Shown piece after piece: positions 34,777 through 44,455 of a DNA stretch of 64,000 bases. Each line of letters starts with the position of its first letter. Positions within the stretch are counted from its first letter, which is position 1. The translations under genes and the position numbers were made by a program. Source of the DNA: Malachius bipustulatus (taxonomy: Eukaryota; Arthropoda; Insecta; Coleoptera; Melyridae); assembly GCA_910589415.1 (NCBI GenBank), contig OU342630.1:6944001-7008000 (forward strand), read 5' to 3'. The notes under the pieces were generated by a model. It did not search any database, had not been told where the DNA came from, and worked only from the letters and a program-made list of their open reading frames with translations.

Positions 34777-35081
34777 AATAACTCTCCAAAGTCTTCCCCT
34801 AACTGTAGGTACCGTGTACACAATATACGTACCACTTATTCATATGTCCAGCTTTACAGCTAATTAGATCTTAATAAGTAACTGTAACCTCCAGTGGAAT
34901 CTCAACTTCAACAATATTTTCAAACTCTAAATGGATAATAGCAATTAAAAAATACTTGTTGCCCAAAACTACTTTGTTAATTTATTAACTGGAAGCTATC
35001 AATCAGCCTCATTAATCATAGAATTATATTTATTGATTTTCTTGATATTTTGACTTTTGTATAAACTTTCGAAAAACTCAC

Positions 35082-35268
35082 CTGAACACGACTGGCCAAA
35101 GTTTTTACTACACTATTTTTTAGTGTAGGCCTCCAAATCAGAAATCTTGATACTTTGAGGTACTTTGCTACTAAGCAAACAGCTTTATCTAAGATGCCCA
35201 AACTTCGAATATGATCCTCGTTTTCTGTTACCAATAAAATTGTAAAGCCCTTTTCTTTATTTTCATGA
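35082..35268 (-). CDS. RhoGEF-like gene, exon 2 of 6 seen: CRAL-TRIO core
   Basis: Exon of 187 bp: one base completes Asn, then 62 codons ending in phase 0. The acceptor is an unusually clean poly-T tract ending CAG; the donor is GTGAGT. The peptide includes GFTILLVTENEDHIRSLG, then a helix and strand (KAVCLVAKYLKVSRFLIW). A GFTILL strand followed by a helix-rich stretch is the expected SEC14-like layout after the GRP strand of the preceding exon. No stop lies in frame, and the flanking frames are closed. The lipid-binding function is inferred from the fold and has not been shown. In puratrophin-like GEFs this domain is thought to act in membrane recruitment or autoinhibition. Confidence 0.85.
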
Positions 35269-35876
35269 CTGAAAAAAAAAACATGCATGTATTAGAAGTT
35301 ATTATTTTTCTTAACAGTTGAAATTATTCCAATGATTAATTATATTGTATTGTCTGAGACTATTGTGTAGGTAGAATCTTTGTAATAGTAATGATTTGAA
35401 GGGGTTGTATTATAGGTATAGGTTTTATAGGTATAGGGTAATTTGTTGTTGCAAAATGATCATAATTTATGGGGATCAATTTTAGTGCAAGCAAATTTTT
35501 AAAACAATTTTACTCGGAAACAGGTCATTTTATCGTGATAGACAAAGAGAACCTTTTCCGAACATGTCCTCATGTTCTTCAATTGTACGTCTTCAAAACT
35601 TAGAAAAAAATATTACGAAAAAAGTTATAGGCCTTTTTTGAAGGTCAAGGGCAGTTAAGGCCTTTTGATTTCGAGGGATTCAAGTCTAATTTGGACCAAG
35701 GATGTAAAGCAACATCAGTGGCAAGTGTGTCAAATTTTAAGAAAATCCGTACACTAGAAAAAAAGTTATAAAAAAATATTGATTAAAAAAAAACAACTTT
35801 GGAGGCTTATAACTTTCTTCTTTTTGAGTTTTCGAAAAAAAATTATTGATACTTTTTGCAATATTTCATCAAGAAG

Positions 35877-35922
35877 AATCACCCCCTTAATTTTTTGCTC
35901 ATAATTTCCGGACACCCTGTAT
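35877..35922. repeat. Single arm of the 81-bp foldback family
   Basis: AATCACCCCCTTAATTTTTT through TTTCCGGACACCCTG-TA is identical to the right half of 19682-19762. No partner arm is found to its left, so the larger element is truncated. Confidence 0.85.
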
Positions 35923-36053
35923 ATTCCCGACAGCATACAGGAACATTATTATTTTATGATGCCAGACTCACTTTACTTATTACCTAACCACAGAATAGCA
36001 AAATTCTTTGCTCTTCTGTGACTTTAGTACCTACCTACCTAACTTTTCATTTC

Positions 36054-36242
36054 AGGCTCATTAGGTTAACGGGCAGATTTCTGTGCTCGTTTTTGAAGCT
36101 AATATCGACGTCAAATGACTTTTATTAACATTTTTGTAATTACTTTCATGTCAAGAATAGATAAATTCAAAAAAATTCCACTTAGACTCGATACCTTCTT
36201 CAGAAATGGCCACAGAAATCTGCCCGTTAGCTTAATGAGCCT
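36054..36242. mobile_element. ~189-bp MITE with 32-bp TIRs
   Basis: AGGCTCATTAGGTTAACGGG...CAGATTTCTGTG on the left mirrors CACAGAAATCTGCCCGTTAG...TTAATGAGCCT on the right. Interior unremarkable. Confidence 0.85.
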
Positions 36243-36819
36243 TTATAATACCCGCTGTTAGTAATCTGAATATCGGAATAAGAAAATTTACTAATAATCT
36301 TTATTTTGGCTTCTGGGGTAAAGTTTTTTCCGTTGCAATTTGAGTTTGTGATAATATTTGAGGTGTTTTTATTTCAATTTTAACTCTCATCACACTCATT
36401 AGTCTAAATCTAATCAACCTAAAAGATTGATAAGACAGATTGACAGATTAAACTTTTTCAATCTGCGAATATAAGACATCAGGAAGTATTATACGAGTAC
36501 CTACCGTCCAAACAGCTGAGACTGCAAGAAGGTGTTTGGATATGGTGGAAACAACACATCCGTTATTCAAACCAACAATATTACGCACTGAACTAATAAA
36601 GAGTAAAACTGTGGTATGTTTAAACTACAAGAAGTACCTATTCGATGTTTCAAAATGGCAGTTTCCATCGCGTTCAAAAAAAAACTGTCAATTAGCATTA
36701 TAGTCCTTCCCGATGTTTTACAACGGAATATGTTAGTTACTAATAAACATTGTCATTCAATATCAATGACTACTAAATCAAAAACGTTATTGAATTAATA
36801 ATTCTTGATTTTTGTCAAT

Positions 36820-37150
36820 CAGGAACTATGATGCAATTTAATGGAAATTATTACACAAACACATAATATTGCATGTGCCTCTCATTTCGATAATAACAGG
36901 TGTGTAAATTTTATACCTTTTCTTCCATATGAAATTAACTTTGTATTATTTTACAGCTATACTTACTTCATAACTAACTATTGTTCTACCATACTTTTGG
37001 CCGATGGTTCATAAGACGGTGTTGTATTAAAAAAAACAGCACTGTTTTGACTTTTGATTCTCGTTACACAACAGGTAATGCAAAGGCTCACTTTCAGGCC
37101 ATGCAAGTCGTTTTGTAATTGTCAATTTTCATATAAGGCAGTAGATAAAG
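36820..37150 (+). repeat. Relative of the 6627-7180 repeat, without ribozyme insert
   Basis: AGGAACTATGATGCAATTTA, TTACACAAACACATAATATTG and ATTGTTCTACCATAC follow the same order as at 6627-7160, but the ribozyme-bearing ~290-bp block is absent. Confidence 0.6.
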
Positions 37151-37693
37151 ATTCTTCTAGTGATCCGAAAGGGCAGTAATCAGTACTGTACAGCTTGTTT
37201 CTTGCGTCATATAAATAGTTTAAACCAGAGCTCACACTACTTTTGGGTTGTTTTATTGCGTTGACCTGCCAAAGGTAAATTGAAAATTGGATTCGCCAAA
37301 GGTAAATCTTAAATCCTAAATCTTTAAATAATAAAATGCAATAATGGCTCTTTGCTGTGTGAGAAAATCAGATAGTTCACTAACTCTCCTATAGACGACG
37401 ATGTTCATGAATTCTATGGCTAGAAGATCGGTTCTTTAGTCTAGCCAAATCAGGAAAACTTGTGGAAAAAAAATATTGATTTGTTTTTTTTTTAGCAGGT
37501 GAAATATAGTGTGAGCAAATGAAAACGTAATTTAGGCAGGCCCTGAAAAAAATTCATGTCATAGATCGAATCTTACAATAAATGTGTTCTGAATGTCTTT
37601 AATATATTTCTTATTTTCTGATTTTGAGTGGTATCAATTAAAAATTAAATACATCTAATGTTTCATTGTTTTACTGGTTACATAATATTTAAC

Positions 37694-37776
37694 AGGGTTA
37701 TTCACGGTATACGCGACGGAAAAAAAGAACATAAGCCATAATCGTCCGTTCCGTATACCGTGAATAATCCTGTATA
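37694..37776. mobile_element. Short foldback, ~83 bp
   Basis: CAGGGTTATTCACGGTATAC is mirrored by GTATACCGTGAATAATCCTG with a ~30-base loop. TA follows on the right and AA precedes on the left. Confidence 0.85.
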
Positions 37777-38847
37777 GTTTAATTATTACAAAAATTGACA
37801 AAATAAAAACTGCCAATGAGAAAATCACCTTTAAAGTATTGAAATTCACTTTTTCTATAATAAATTTCATGTCAAAAGTGCATACACTAATGATGTCTAC
37901 TTACTTATTCCATTTTCTTGGTAATGTTAATCATTTAGGTATCTTTTTATCTTGTTATTGAGACTTTTTCTGATGTCCCTAATAATTAAATACCTACTTA
38001 TTTACCAAAGGGCAAACGGCAGACTGATGATCATTATTATTAATCATTATTCCTTTGGCTTGAACATTACATTTAATGGGTTTTACAGTTTCAACAAAAT
38101 TCACGGTAACTGGAATTTAAAAAAAAATCTCCAAACATGAGCCCTATAATAAAAAACTACAAAACTATTTTTGAAAACCTGCACTTTATTTCAGTAAATT
38201 TCAATCTAATTTTTTACAATAAATAATTTTTTGATCGGTTAATTGGTTGCCTAACCTTGTCGATAGTGATAGATTGAATATAATAAAGACTACTTTTTTG
38301 TGAATTCGAGAAAACAAGAAGATAGCAATTTTAGAATCAGTTTACAATTTTACCAACTAAAATTTTCATTTTACAATTTTACAGACTCAATTTTAGTGAT
38401 GATTTTTTTCCAAAGCCTACCTAGGTAAATTACGTTTTCATTTGCTGATACGGTAGGTATAAAGTCCAAAAAGAAGAAAAGTCGAGACTGTAGCTATGGA
38501 CTTACGGTTGCCATCTTTGAAAACGTGAATGCCCCTTTGTCTCAGTTCCTCTTCTTTTTATCGAAAAATGTTTGAGAACTTTAGGGTATCGAGCTGCTCT
38601 TGAACACATTATAACTTACCTACCTATCTTAAACCTTTAATAAAACAGTCTAAAAAAACCGAGCACTCGATATTTTAGTACCACAGCTTTAATTTGCCTT
38701 ATCATACTGTAAAGTTGCTCTTGAATCCGAAATCAATAGAGCGAAACGACTCTCTCTTAATCAACTTATTTACTTGCACCTTTTTCTTATCCACATATTT
38801 AAAATAAGTAGGTATACCTACTTATTTTATAGGTAGTAGGTACTTAC

Positions 38848-38965
38848 TTGGGAATAGAAGAGTAATATAATAATAATTTGGCGATATCATATTTTGTTAA
38901 TCCAGACTTGGTAATAGCTTCAGCGAAACACAGAATGATAGGTCTGCCATCATGATCCTCAGTTC
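38848..38965 (-). CDS. RhoGEF-like gene, exon 1 of 6 seen: CRAL-TRIO part
   Basis: Internal exon, 118 bp: two bases finish a codon, then 38 codons and two bases over. The acceptor is a T-rich tract ending GCAG and the donor is GTAAGTAC. The peptide starts TEDHDGRPIILCFAEAI and ends in a hydrophobic YYSSIP stretch. The D-GRP-h-h-h-h pattern is the usual entry strand of CRAL-TRIO/SEC14-like lipid-binding folds. The two left-over bases (AA) join the first base of the next exon to give Asn, so the exons read IPN-HENKEKGF without a break. In MCF2/DBS and PLEKHG4 proteins a SEC14-like domain precedes spectrin-like repeats and the DH-PH exchange module; this exon fits that order. The 5' neighbour exon must end with one spare base; none was recognised between here and the right edge. 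Confidence 0.82.
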
Positions 38966-39239
38966 CTGCAAAAAAGACAAGGTTTGTAAAATTAGTTTAT
39001 AAGGAAATGAATGCAGTTTTACAAAAGGCGCATTGTTTTAAGCAAAAATTTTGGACCAAAATCATCATATTCAGCGGTTAGGTACATGCAAGATGTTTCC
39101 ACTTCTCGTGTTCACTCACAACTAGCTGGACGGGTGGAAAAGCGTTCTTTTATAGGCCGAAGGTTCGATGACATCATCTCAACGACCGATCTTATCGATG
39201 ATGTCATCAATTGATGAATCAGTTGGTGATTCATTCTGG

Positions 39240-39500
39240 CTAGACGTGACGCCGGATGCCAAATCCTCTGAAGTTTCATACCTGCCTCCTTCAGCGGTAG
39301 ACAAGATTTCATTCTTTTCGTTACATATGGCGCAGTCATCTTGAAACAAATCATGCTCTAAGACAGCTGAATTGTTTGTTTGACCCAGACGACAGTTTTT
39401 ATCCAGTGTTCGGTCACGCAAGTGTTGACGCTGCGTTTGGTAGTCCCGATGTATGCAAAACCATAATTAGGTGCAAACAAACCATAATTAGGTGCATGGT
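39240..39500 (-). pseudogene. Penelope-like GIY-YIG endonuclease remnant
   Basis: In one minus frame: NYGFAYIGTTKRSVNTCVTE, which matches the GIY-YIG core (YIG-x-T-x-RS-x-x-T-R). After a frameshift: NCRLGQTNNSAVLEHDLFQD, then NEILSTAEG, matching the HCRLGQ-x-x-x-SAVAEH segment that follows in Penelope-like elements. The downstream minus strand carries CGGCCTATAAAAGAACGC and TTGTGAGTGAACAC, as in their terminal repeats. Frameshifted and stopped, hence non-functional. Confidence 0.72.
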
Positions 39501-39612
39501 GCTTATTATATAAACTCTAGAAGAAGAGGATTGACAACGATCTTTTAGTGATTTGGAATATGAGGTCCTTGGAGCTTTTGTATTATTTAATATTAATATT
39601 TAATTAATGATA

Positions 39613-40080
39613 TTTGTAGGTTAGCACAAGTCGTCAAGAGCGATCAATTCGACACTACAAAAATTTTCAAAGTCGACTAGATCCAAGAGTTTTCATAGTC
39701 AACTTTTGTTTTTCTTATGGCCGCCATATTATTTATTTATATCGTTTGGTATAAATTTTTTTTTTTTTCGCGAATTAAGACAATATGAAGTCATACCTTA
39801 TAGATTTTATAATTTTTCCATGCTATTTGGTATAAGAAGTTGTCTTTTTTTAAGGAGTAAATAATTTTTGATTTTTTTTAAGTTTAATAATTTTTGGTTT
39901 CCATGAGTTTTTTCATACCGAACGACATATAAATAATAACATGGCAGCCTTAAGAAAAACAAAAGTTGACTATGAAAACTGTGGGATCTAGTTGGCTTTG
40001 AAAATTTTTGTGTTTTCTTTTTAAAAAAAGTATCAAATTGATACTTGATACCCTTGACGACTTGTGCTAATCTACAAAAA
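39613..40080. mobile_element. Foldback FB-B, complete copy
   Basis: TTGTAGGTTAGCACAAGTCG mirrors CGACTTGTGCTAATCTACAA. Arms share AAATTTTCAAAG-CGACTAGATC and AAAAGTTGACTATGAAAACT. About 200-bp arms with a T-rich centre. One-arm copies at 10135 and 33335. It does not have CAGGG ends. Confidence 0.85.
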
Positions 40081-40880
40081 ATAATTAATTAATTTTCAAT
40101 CAAATAATTAATTAATCAATTCATTTCTAAGTGGTCAAAATGTATGCCTATTGACTGTATTTTAAAAACTCATTTTCAAATCTGTTTTCTTATTCAACTT
40201 TTATAACCGTGTGCTAATTCGAGTACAATAAACTACAGAGACCAAAAGAGCAGCAGTCGGTTGCTCGATCGATGATTTCTTGCATACCAAAACTACTTAA
40301 CTAACAAATAAAAATAAATTATTCGAAGTCTCACATTAAAATAATGCAGGCCTTTCTAAGCCAATAATGGCAAAGAATATGTATAAAAGCACATAATATT
40401 AATTATTATTCTATTACTCATGAAGAATCCACAACATTAGACTAACATGCCCCTAATTTCTATACTTATTTTAACAAGACAACCTCTTGGAAGAAAATGA
40501 TAATCACGCAGGTGACACCACTGACACCATTTTAGTTTGAAGCGGGTTTTACTGTATAGTGAATTTATCATATAAACTATACCATCAATATTTACCTACA
40601 AGGACATAAAATTTTAGTAGAATGTGTTTGCATTCATGAATAAATAATCAAATGCGTTAAAAATGTTTTTCTTTTTTGCAACTAGAGAGGATTCGCTATA
40701 GAGACATTATGAAAATAAGACCGTCATAAATTAGGAAAATAAATTATTTAGATACCTACTCTAGTTAATCATATTATACTATGTAATAAATGTTATTAAT
40801 ATAGTATTAATAACACTTTCTGTAGGTAAAAGGCAAAATGGGATAAGTCAAAACAGTCAACTTAAGAGACCTAAATACTT

Positions 40881-40998
40881 AACTGTTTTTCTAAGCAGTA
40901 AATTAATAATTATATTGTTGATTTCCTATTGAACAAAATAAGAATTTTTGTTTTCAAATTTCAACAATATAACTAATTTACTGCTTAGAAAAACAGTT
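40881..40998. mobile_element. 118-bp foldback
   Basis: AACTGTTTTTCTAAGCAGTA is mirrored by TACTGCTTAGAAAAACAGTT; arms ~38-41 bp around a T-rich loop. Ends ~18 bp before FB-F copy 2. Confidence 0.88.
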
Positions 40999-41015
40999 AT
41001 ATTATTATAGTTATA

Positions 41016-41878
41016 CAGGGTGTCTGCTTAAGGCTGGCCACCGGCTATATCTCGGAAACTAATGGGCCTATAACCTCAAAATAAAAAATTTCCAGACATA
41101 AGTGATCACGAGAAATTCAATGAAAATATTTTCAAGATGGCCGCACTTCCGGAAATACCGGAAGTTGACACCTACTTCGTTATTTTAACGGAAACACCCT
41201 GTAAAACTTTATATTTTTTAAATGTCTGAAGAAATCTAATACAGGTGGTTTTCACCATTGGAATTTAGATTGAGCGGTTTATGAGTTATAAACAAGTGAA
41301 AATCGAAAATTTTCAACTTCAAAGCAGTCTAGAACTAGAACGGCTCAAGATATCTAAAAACGGTTTACATGTCCCTATCTTAACTTTTCACATAGTATCC
41401 TACTATGTCGTTTAAATTTTATACAGGGTGATTAAAAATCGGATAATTTTCATCACCCTGTATTAAAATTTACTCCACATAGTGGGATAAAACATGAAAA
41501 GTTAGGATAGGGACATGTAAACCGTTTTTGGATATCTTGAGCCGTTCAGTTCTAGACTGCTTTGAAGTTGAAAATTTTCGATTTTCACTTGTTTATAACT
41601 CATAAACCGCTCAATCTAAATTCCAATGGTGAAAACCACCTGTATTCGATTTTTTCAGACATTTAAAAAATATAATAATATACAGGGTGTTCCTGTTAAA
41701 ATAACGAAGTAGGTGTCAACTTCCTGTATTTCCGGAAGCGCGGCCATCTTGAAAATATTTTCATTGAATTTCTCATGATCACTTATGTCTGGAAATTTTT
41801 TATTTTGAGGTTCTAGGCCCATTAGTTTCCGAGATATAGCCGGTGGCCAGCCTTAAGCAGACACCCTGTATGTATTAC
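41016..41878. mobile_element. Foldback FB-F, complete copy, 863 bp
   Basis: CAGGGTGTCTGCTTAAGGCT mirrors AGCCTTAAGCAGACACCCTG, TA-flanked. Outer modules 41016-41201 and 41683-41878 each have CAGGG/CCCTG ends themselves. The core between them contains a 37-bp central unit (41424-41460) starting CAGGGTGATTAAAA and ending TTTTCATCACCCTG. Confidence 0.93.
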
Positions 41879-42474
41879 ATAGTATAATAGTATATGGTGA
41901 ACATTTTCAATGATCTTCTATTTTTAATCGGTAAAGAACTATTCTAAAAGGGAGTAGGATATTTTCCAGCAATGTCAGAACAAAACTTTGGTAATGCAGG
42001 GCATTTAAAAATCAGTTATTATCTGATAAATTTTTAATTACGTTCGTGCAACCGGACATAAAAGTTATCCGCAGCAAACCAGCGTCACAGACCGCCATAC
42101 TCTCTCCGCTTTGTGACTGACGTATACAAATTGATAGTCTAAGATGTAAGATGTTAGGTTAGGTAGTTACATTTTAGGTTTGTTGAGCCATTTTCCAGAA
42201 AATTGGCAAAAAGTTTTCGATTCTACTGTCATTTTTGTAATAGACTTCACCGTGAATAAATTTTTATTTTTCAATTTTTGGCACATTGACTCTATTTTTG
42301 GAAATTTTGGCACATCGACTCTACGGGTTGTTCTACACCCGTAAAGTTCATCCACACCGTCTAAATTTACGTTTTTCTTTAACATGGCAAACGGCATTTC
42401 GACCATCTACAATATAATCAAAAATTCAAAATAAACTATCTAACATCCTCTGGAAATTCATTTTTGACACAACA

Positions 42475-42590
42475 ACACCAAAGATCGTGGGATTGTTGTA
42501 CTCGGCTGGCGCTTCGTACGATACCAATCTCCCAATCGTGTGAAATGGGTCGCTTTCCACACTAGTAATGTAATATACTAGTGCTGAAAT
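42475..42590. mobile_element. ~140-bp MITE, copy 3 of 3 (partial)
   Basis: GATCGTGGGATTGTTGTACT, TTCGTACGATACCAATCTCC and CTTTCCACACTAGTAATG match 14785-14930. Abuts the next MITE. Confidence 0.75.
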
Positions 42591-42593
42591 AAT

Positions 42594-42860
42594 ATATCGA
42601 TGGTGAACTGGCAATATGTCCTATCTGAAATTTCAGGCATTTTCCGTTTATTGTGTAAAATTGTCCTATCTGCTATTATACACGTTCAGCATGTGATTAA
42701 TATTTATTGCTAAATTTAAGTATATGTTACAAAATAAACATATACGTTTTTTTTTCTTGTTTCGGAAATTCTAAATTAAAAAAAAGAACGTTTTTTTTCG
42801 CTTCCTGACCAATTTACTTTTTTGAGATAGGACTTATTGCCAGTTCACCATCGATATTGT
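42594..42860. mobile_element. ~266-bp MITE with ~33-bp TIRs
   Basis: TATCGATGGTGAACTGGCAA mirrors TTGCCAGTTCACCATCGATA; AGGACATATTG and CAATAAGTCCTATCT-type extensions also match. Confidence 0.85.
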
Positions 42861-42867
42861 GAAACAA

Positions 42868-42948
42868 GTGCGGAAAGGAGAAAATTTCTCACGAGTGTGA
42901 AACAATTGTGATCACAATTCACACGAGTGTGAAATTTCTTTTCCGCAC
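42868..42948. mobile_element. 81-bp palindromic element
   Basis: GTGCGGAAAGGAGAAA mirrors TTTCTTTTCCGCAC. The centre is TTGTGATCACAA, and ACGAGTGTGAAA appears twice. It immediately follows the 42594 MITE. Confidence 0.75.
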
Positions 42949-43479
42949 GTACTACACACAGTACTTTTCCTACGACCACAATTTAACAGATTAATTATTT
43001 AACAAATTTAACACATAAATTATTTTTCAGACTACCAAGGTTGGTGATTTTTTCAATTCTACCAATGACTTTTTAATATTACTATTATATACTGTTAAAT
43101 CATTGAATTCTACCGACAATATTATTATTATTTATTTTTAGACTCCGTATCTAAACTAAAAATAAGTGACGTGGAGCGTGGAGACATGGTAGATATTATG
43201 CAACTTCCATACAACGCAGTCGACTGTGCGTCGTCAATTGAAGTTAGTAGGTGTGCGAGTTATTTTCACGTTCGTGAATTTGATTTGAACGCTACCAATG
43301 CTGTTATTAGCGATCAACTCGTAAATTTTAATAATTACTGCCACAAGAGAATAATGAGTATATTATCCCATTTGTGTTTATTTTATTACCTTGAAGCTTT
43401 AAATGAATAGTTATTCCATTAACAATAAGTAACAGTTGAGTTCTCAATTACCGCCCATCACTATTGTTTACATTAAAAC

Positions 43480-43615
43480 TGTACGGAAACGATTTTTGGC
43501 TATGCCTTATGTCACTTTGTCGCACAGTTTTGGATACGTGAGAAATCTGCTAGTTTGCGCACAAAAAACGATGCGCAAAGTAGTGTTTTGTATAGTGGTC
43601 GTAGGAAATAGTTAT
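43480..43615 (-). repeat. Inverted relative of the 28900-29050 repeat
   Basis: GCCTTATGTCACTTTGTCGC, GTGAGAAATCTGCTAGTTTG and TTTGTATAGTGGTCGTAGGA, read on the minus strand, align with 28900-29050. Confidence 0.65.
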
Positions 43616-43640
43616 TTAACGAACTAGTGTAACGAAAAAA

Positions 43641-43712
43641 GGCGATTATAATCTAGATAATTAAACGCGTGAGCGTGAGTGAGCGCGTTAATGGTTGAGA
43701 TTATTTTTCGCT
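43641..43712. repeat. Imperfect hairpin with GCGTGAG repeats in the loop
   Basis: GGCGATTATAATCT pairs with AGATTATTTTTCGC-type sequence; TTAAACGCG pairs with CGCGTTAA. The loop is TGAGCGTGAGTGAG. Confidence 0.5.
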
Positions 43713-44009
43713 TTTTAATACACGAGTTAGAAGCCTTTTCGATTGACTGTCGATTAACTGTATGACACTGATTTATTGTTCATTGGTTGTAGGTAGCGTC
43801 ATAAGCAACCGACAATCAGTTAGTTACGTTTCCATAGCAACACCCGGTTGAACAATCTCATGAACTGTCAACCTAATAAAAATTTTATTTGAAGTTTATT
43901 ATTGGCAACAAATAATGGTCGGATCTTAAATATTTTGCGCCTGCAGGAGTTCATTTTGTTCAGTTTCAGTGTTAATATAATAAAAAAACAGATTTAACAA
44001 TATTAAGGG

Positions 44010-44455
44010 GTTGCCATCTATTTGATCATTATTAAGTAAATTACCTGAATTTTTATGTTTGATTAAGCTATTGAATGCTGCCATTTTGTGTTGAAAGGAG
44101 TGAGCTGAATTATTATGTATGACTGTGTCTGTGTGTGATGGTTTATGGTATTACGCCGAATTCATGTTTATTGTTATTCCTAGTTATTGTTAAATCTAAG
44201 AAATTTATTGATTTATTGTTTTCTGTATCAAGAGTGAATTCAATTTTAGGGTGTATTGCATTAATGTAATTGTAAAAAGATATTAATTGTCCATTGGTAC
44301 CGTTGAAACAGAACATTATGTCGTTTACATATAATATACCAATAACGAAGTTCTTTGCTGAGAGGATGTTGTATTGTGTTTTATTGTATTCTATTGTGTT
44401 TTCTCTGCATAAAATGTCAATTAAGTGAAAATCTACTATACAATAATTTTGGTCA
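44010..44455 (-). pseudogene. Penelope-like element reverse transcriptase fragment
   Basis: A minus-strand frame of about 110 codons without a Met start, open from 44455. It includes NFVIGILYVNDIMFCFNGTN, NYINAIHPKIEFTLDTENN and INFLDLTITRNN. A one-base shift then gives HKPSHTDTVIHNNSAHSFQH and KMAAFNSLI. The order YVDD, (I/L)HP-(K/N)-(I/L)-x-FT-E, INFLDLT, (YR)KP-x-x-TD-x-x-I, H-x-x-x-KMA-F is characteristic of Penelope-like RTs. The catalytic YVDD is YVND here, so it is inactive as well as frameshifted. The 5' part is cut off where element C begins. The GIY-YIG remnant at 39.2-39.5 kb is on the same strand, but 4.5 kb away; same element not proven. Confidence 0.85.

Larger units (their letters stand above)
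31420..35081. other. Intron between exons 2 and 3 of the RhoGEF-like gene
   Basis: 3.7-kb minus-strand intron. It holds the GC-rich repeat, the AT-rich run, FB-E, a half FB-B copy and a TIR element. Nothing recognised in 31975-32440, 33500-34230 (apart from a GATAAT-rich stretch at about 33785) and 34790-35060. 34240-34420 resembles 10380-10490 (TATTTCAGCA-CGACTGAAA), an unnamed dispersed repeat. Confidence 0.75.
35269..38847. other. Intron between exons 1 and 2 of the RhoGEF-like gene
   Basis: 3.6-kb minus-strand intron. Apart from the repeats listed, 35300-35870, 36250-36815, 37170-37690 and 37780-38845 show nothing recognisable. AAATTACGTTTTCATTTGCT at about 38427 is complementary to 37524-37542, a distant inverted pair without clear borders. 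Confidence 0.7.

Noticed and set aside
42167..42406. 79-codon minus frame considered as a further RhoGEF exon
   Set aside because: No splice sites of matching phase and no resemblance to the family.
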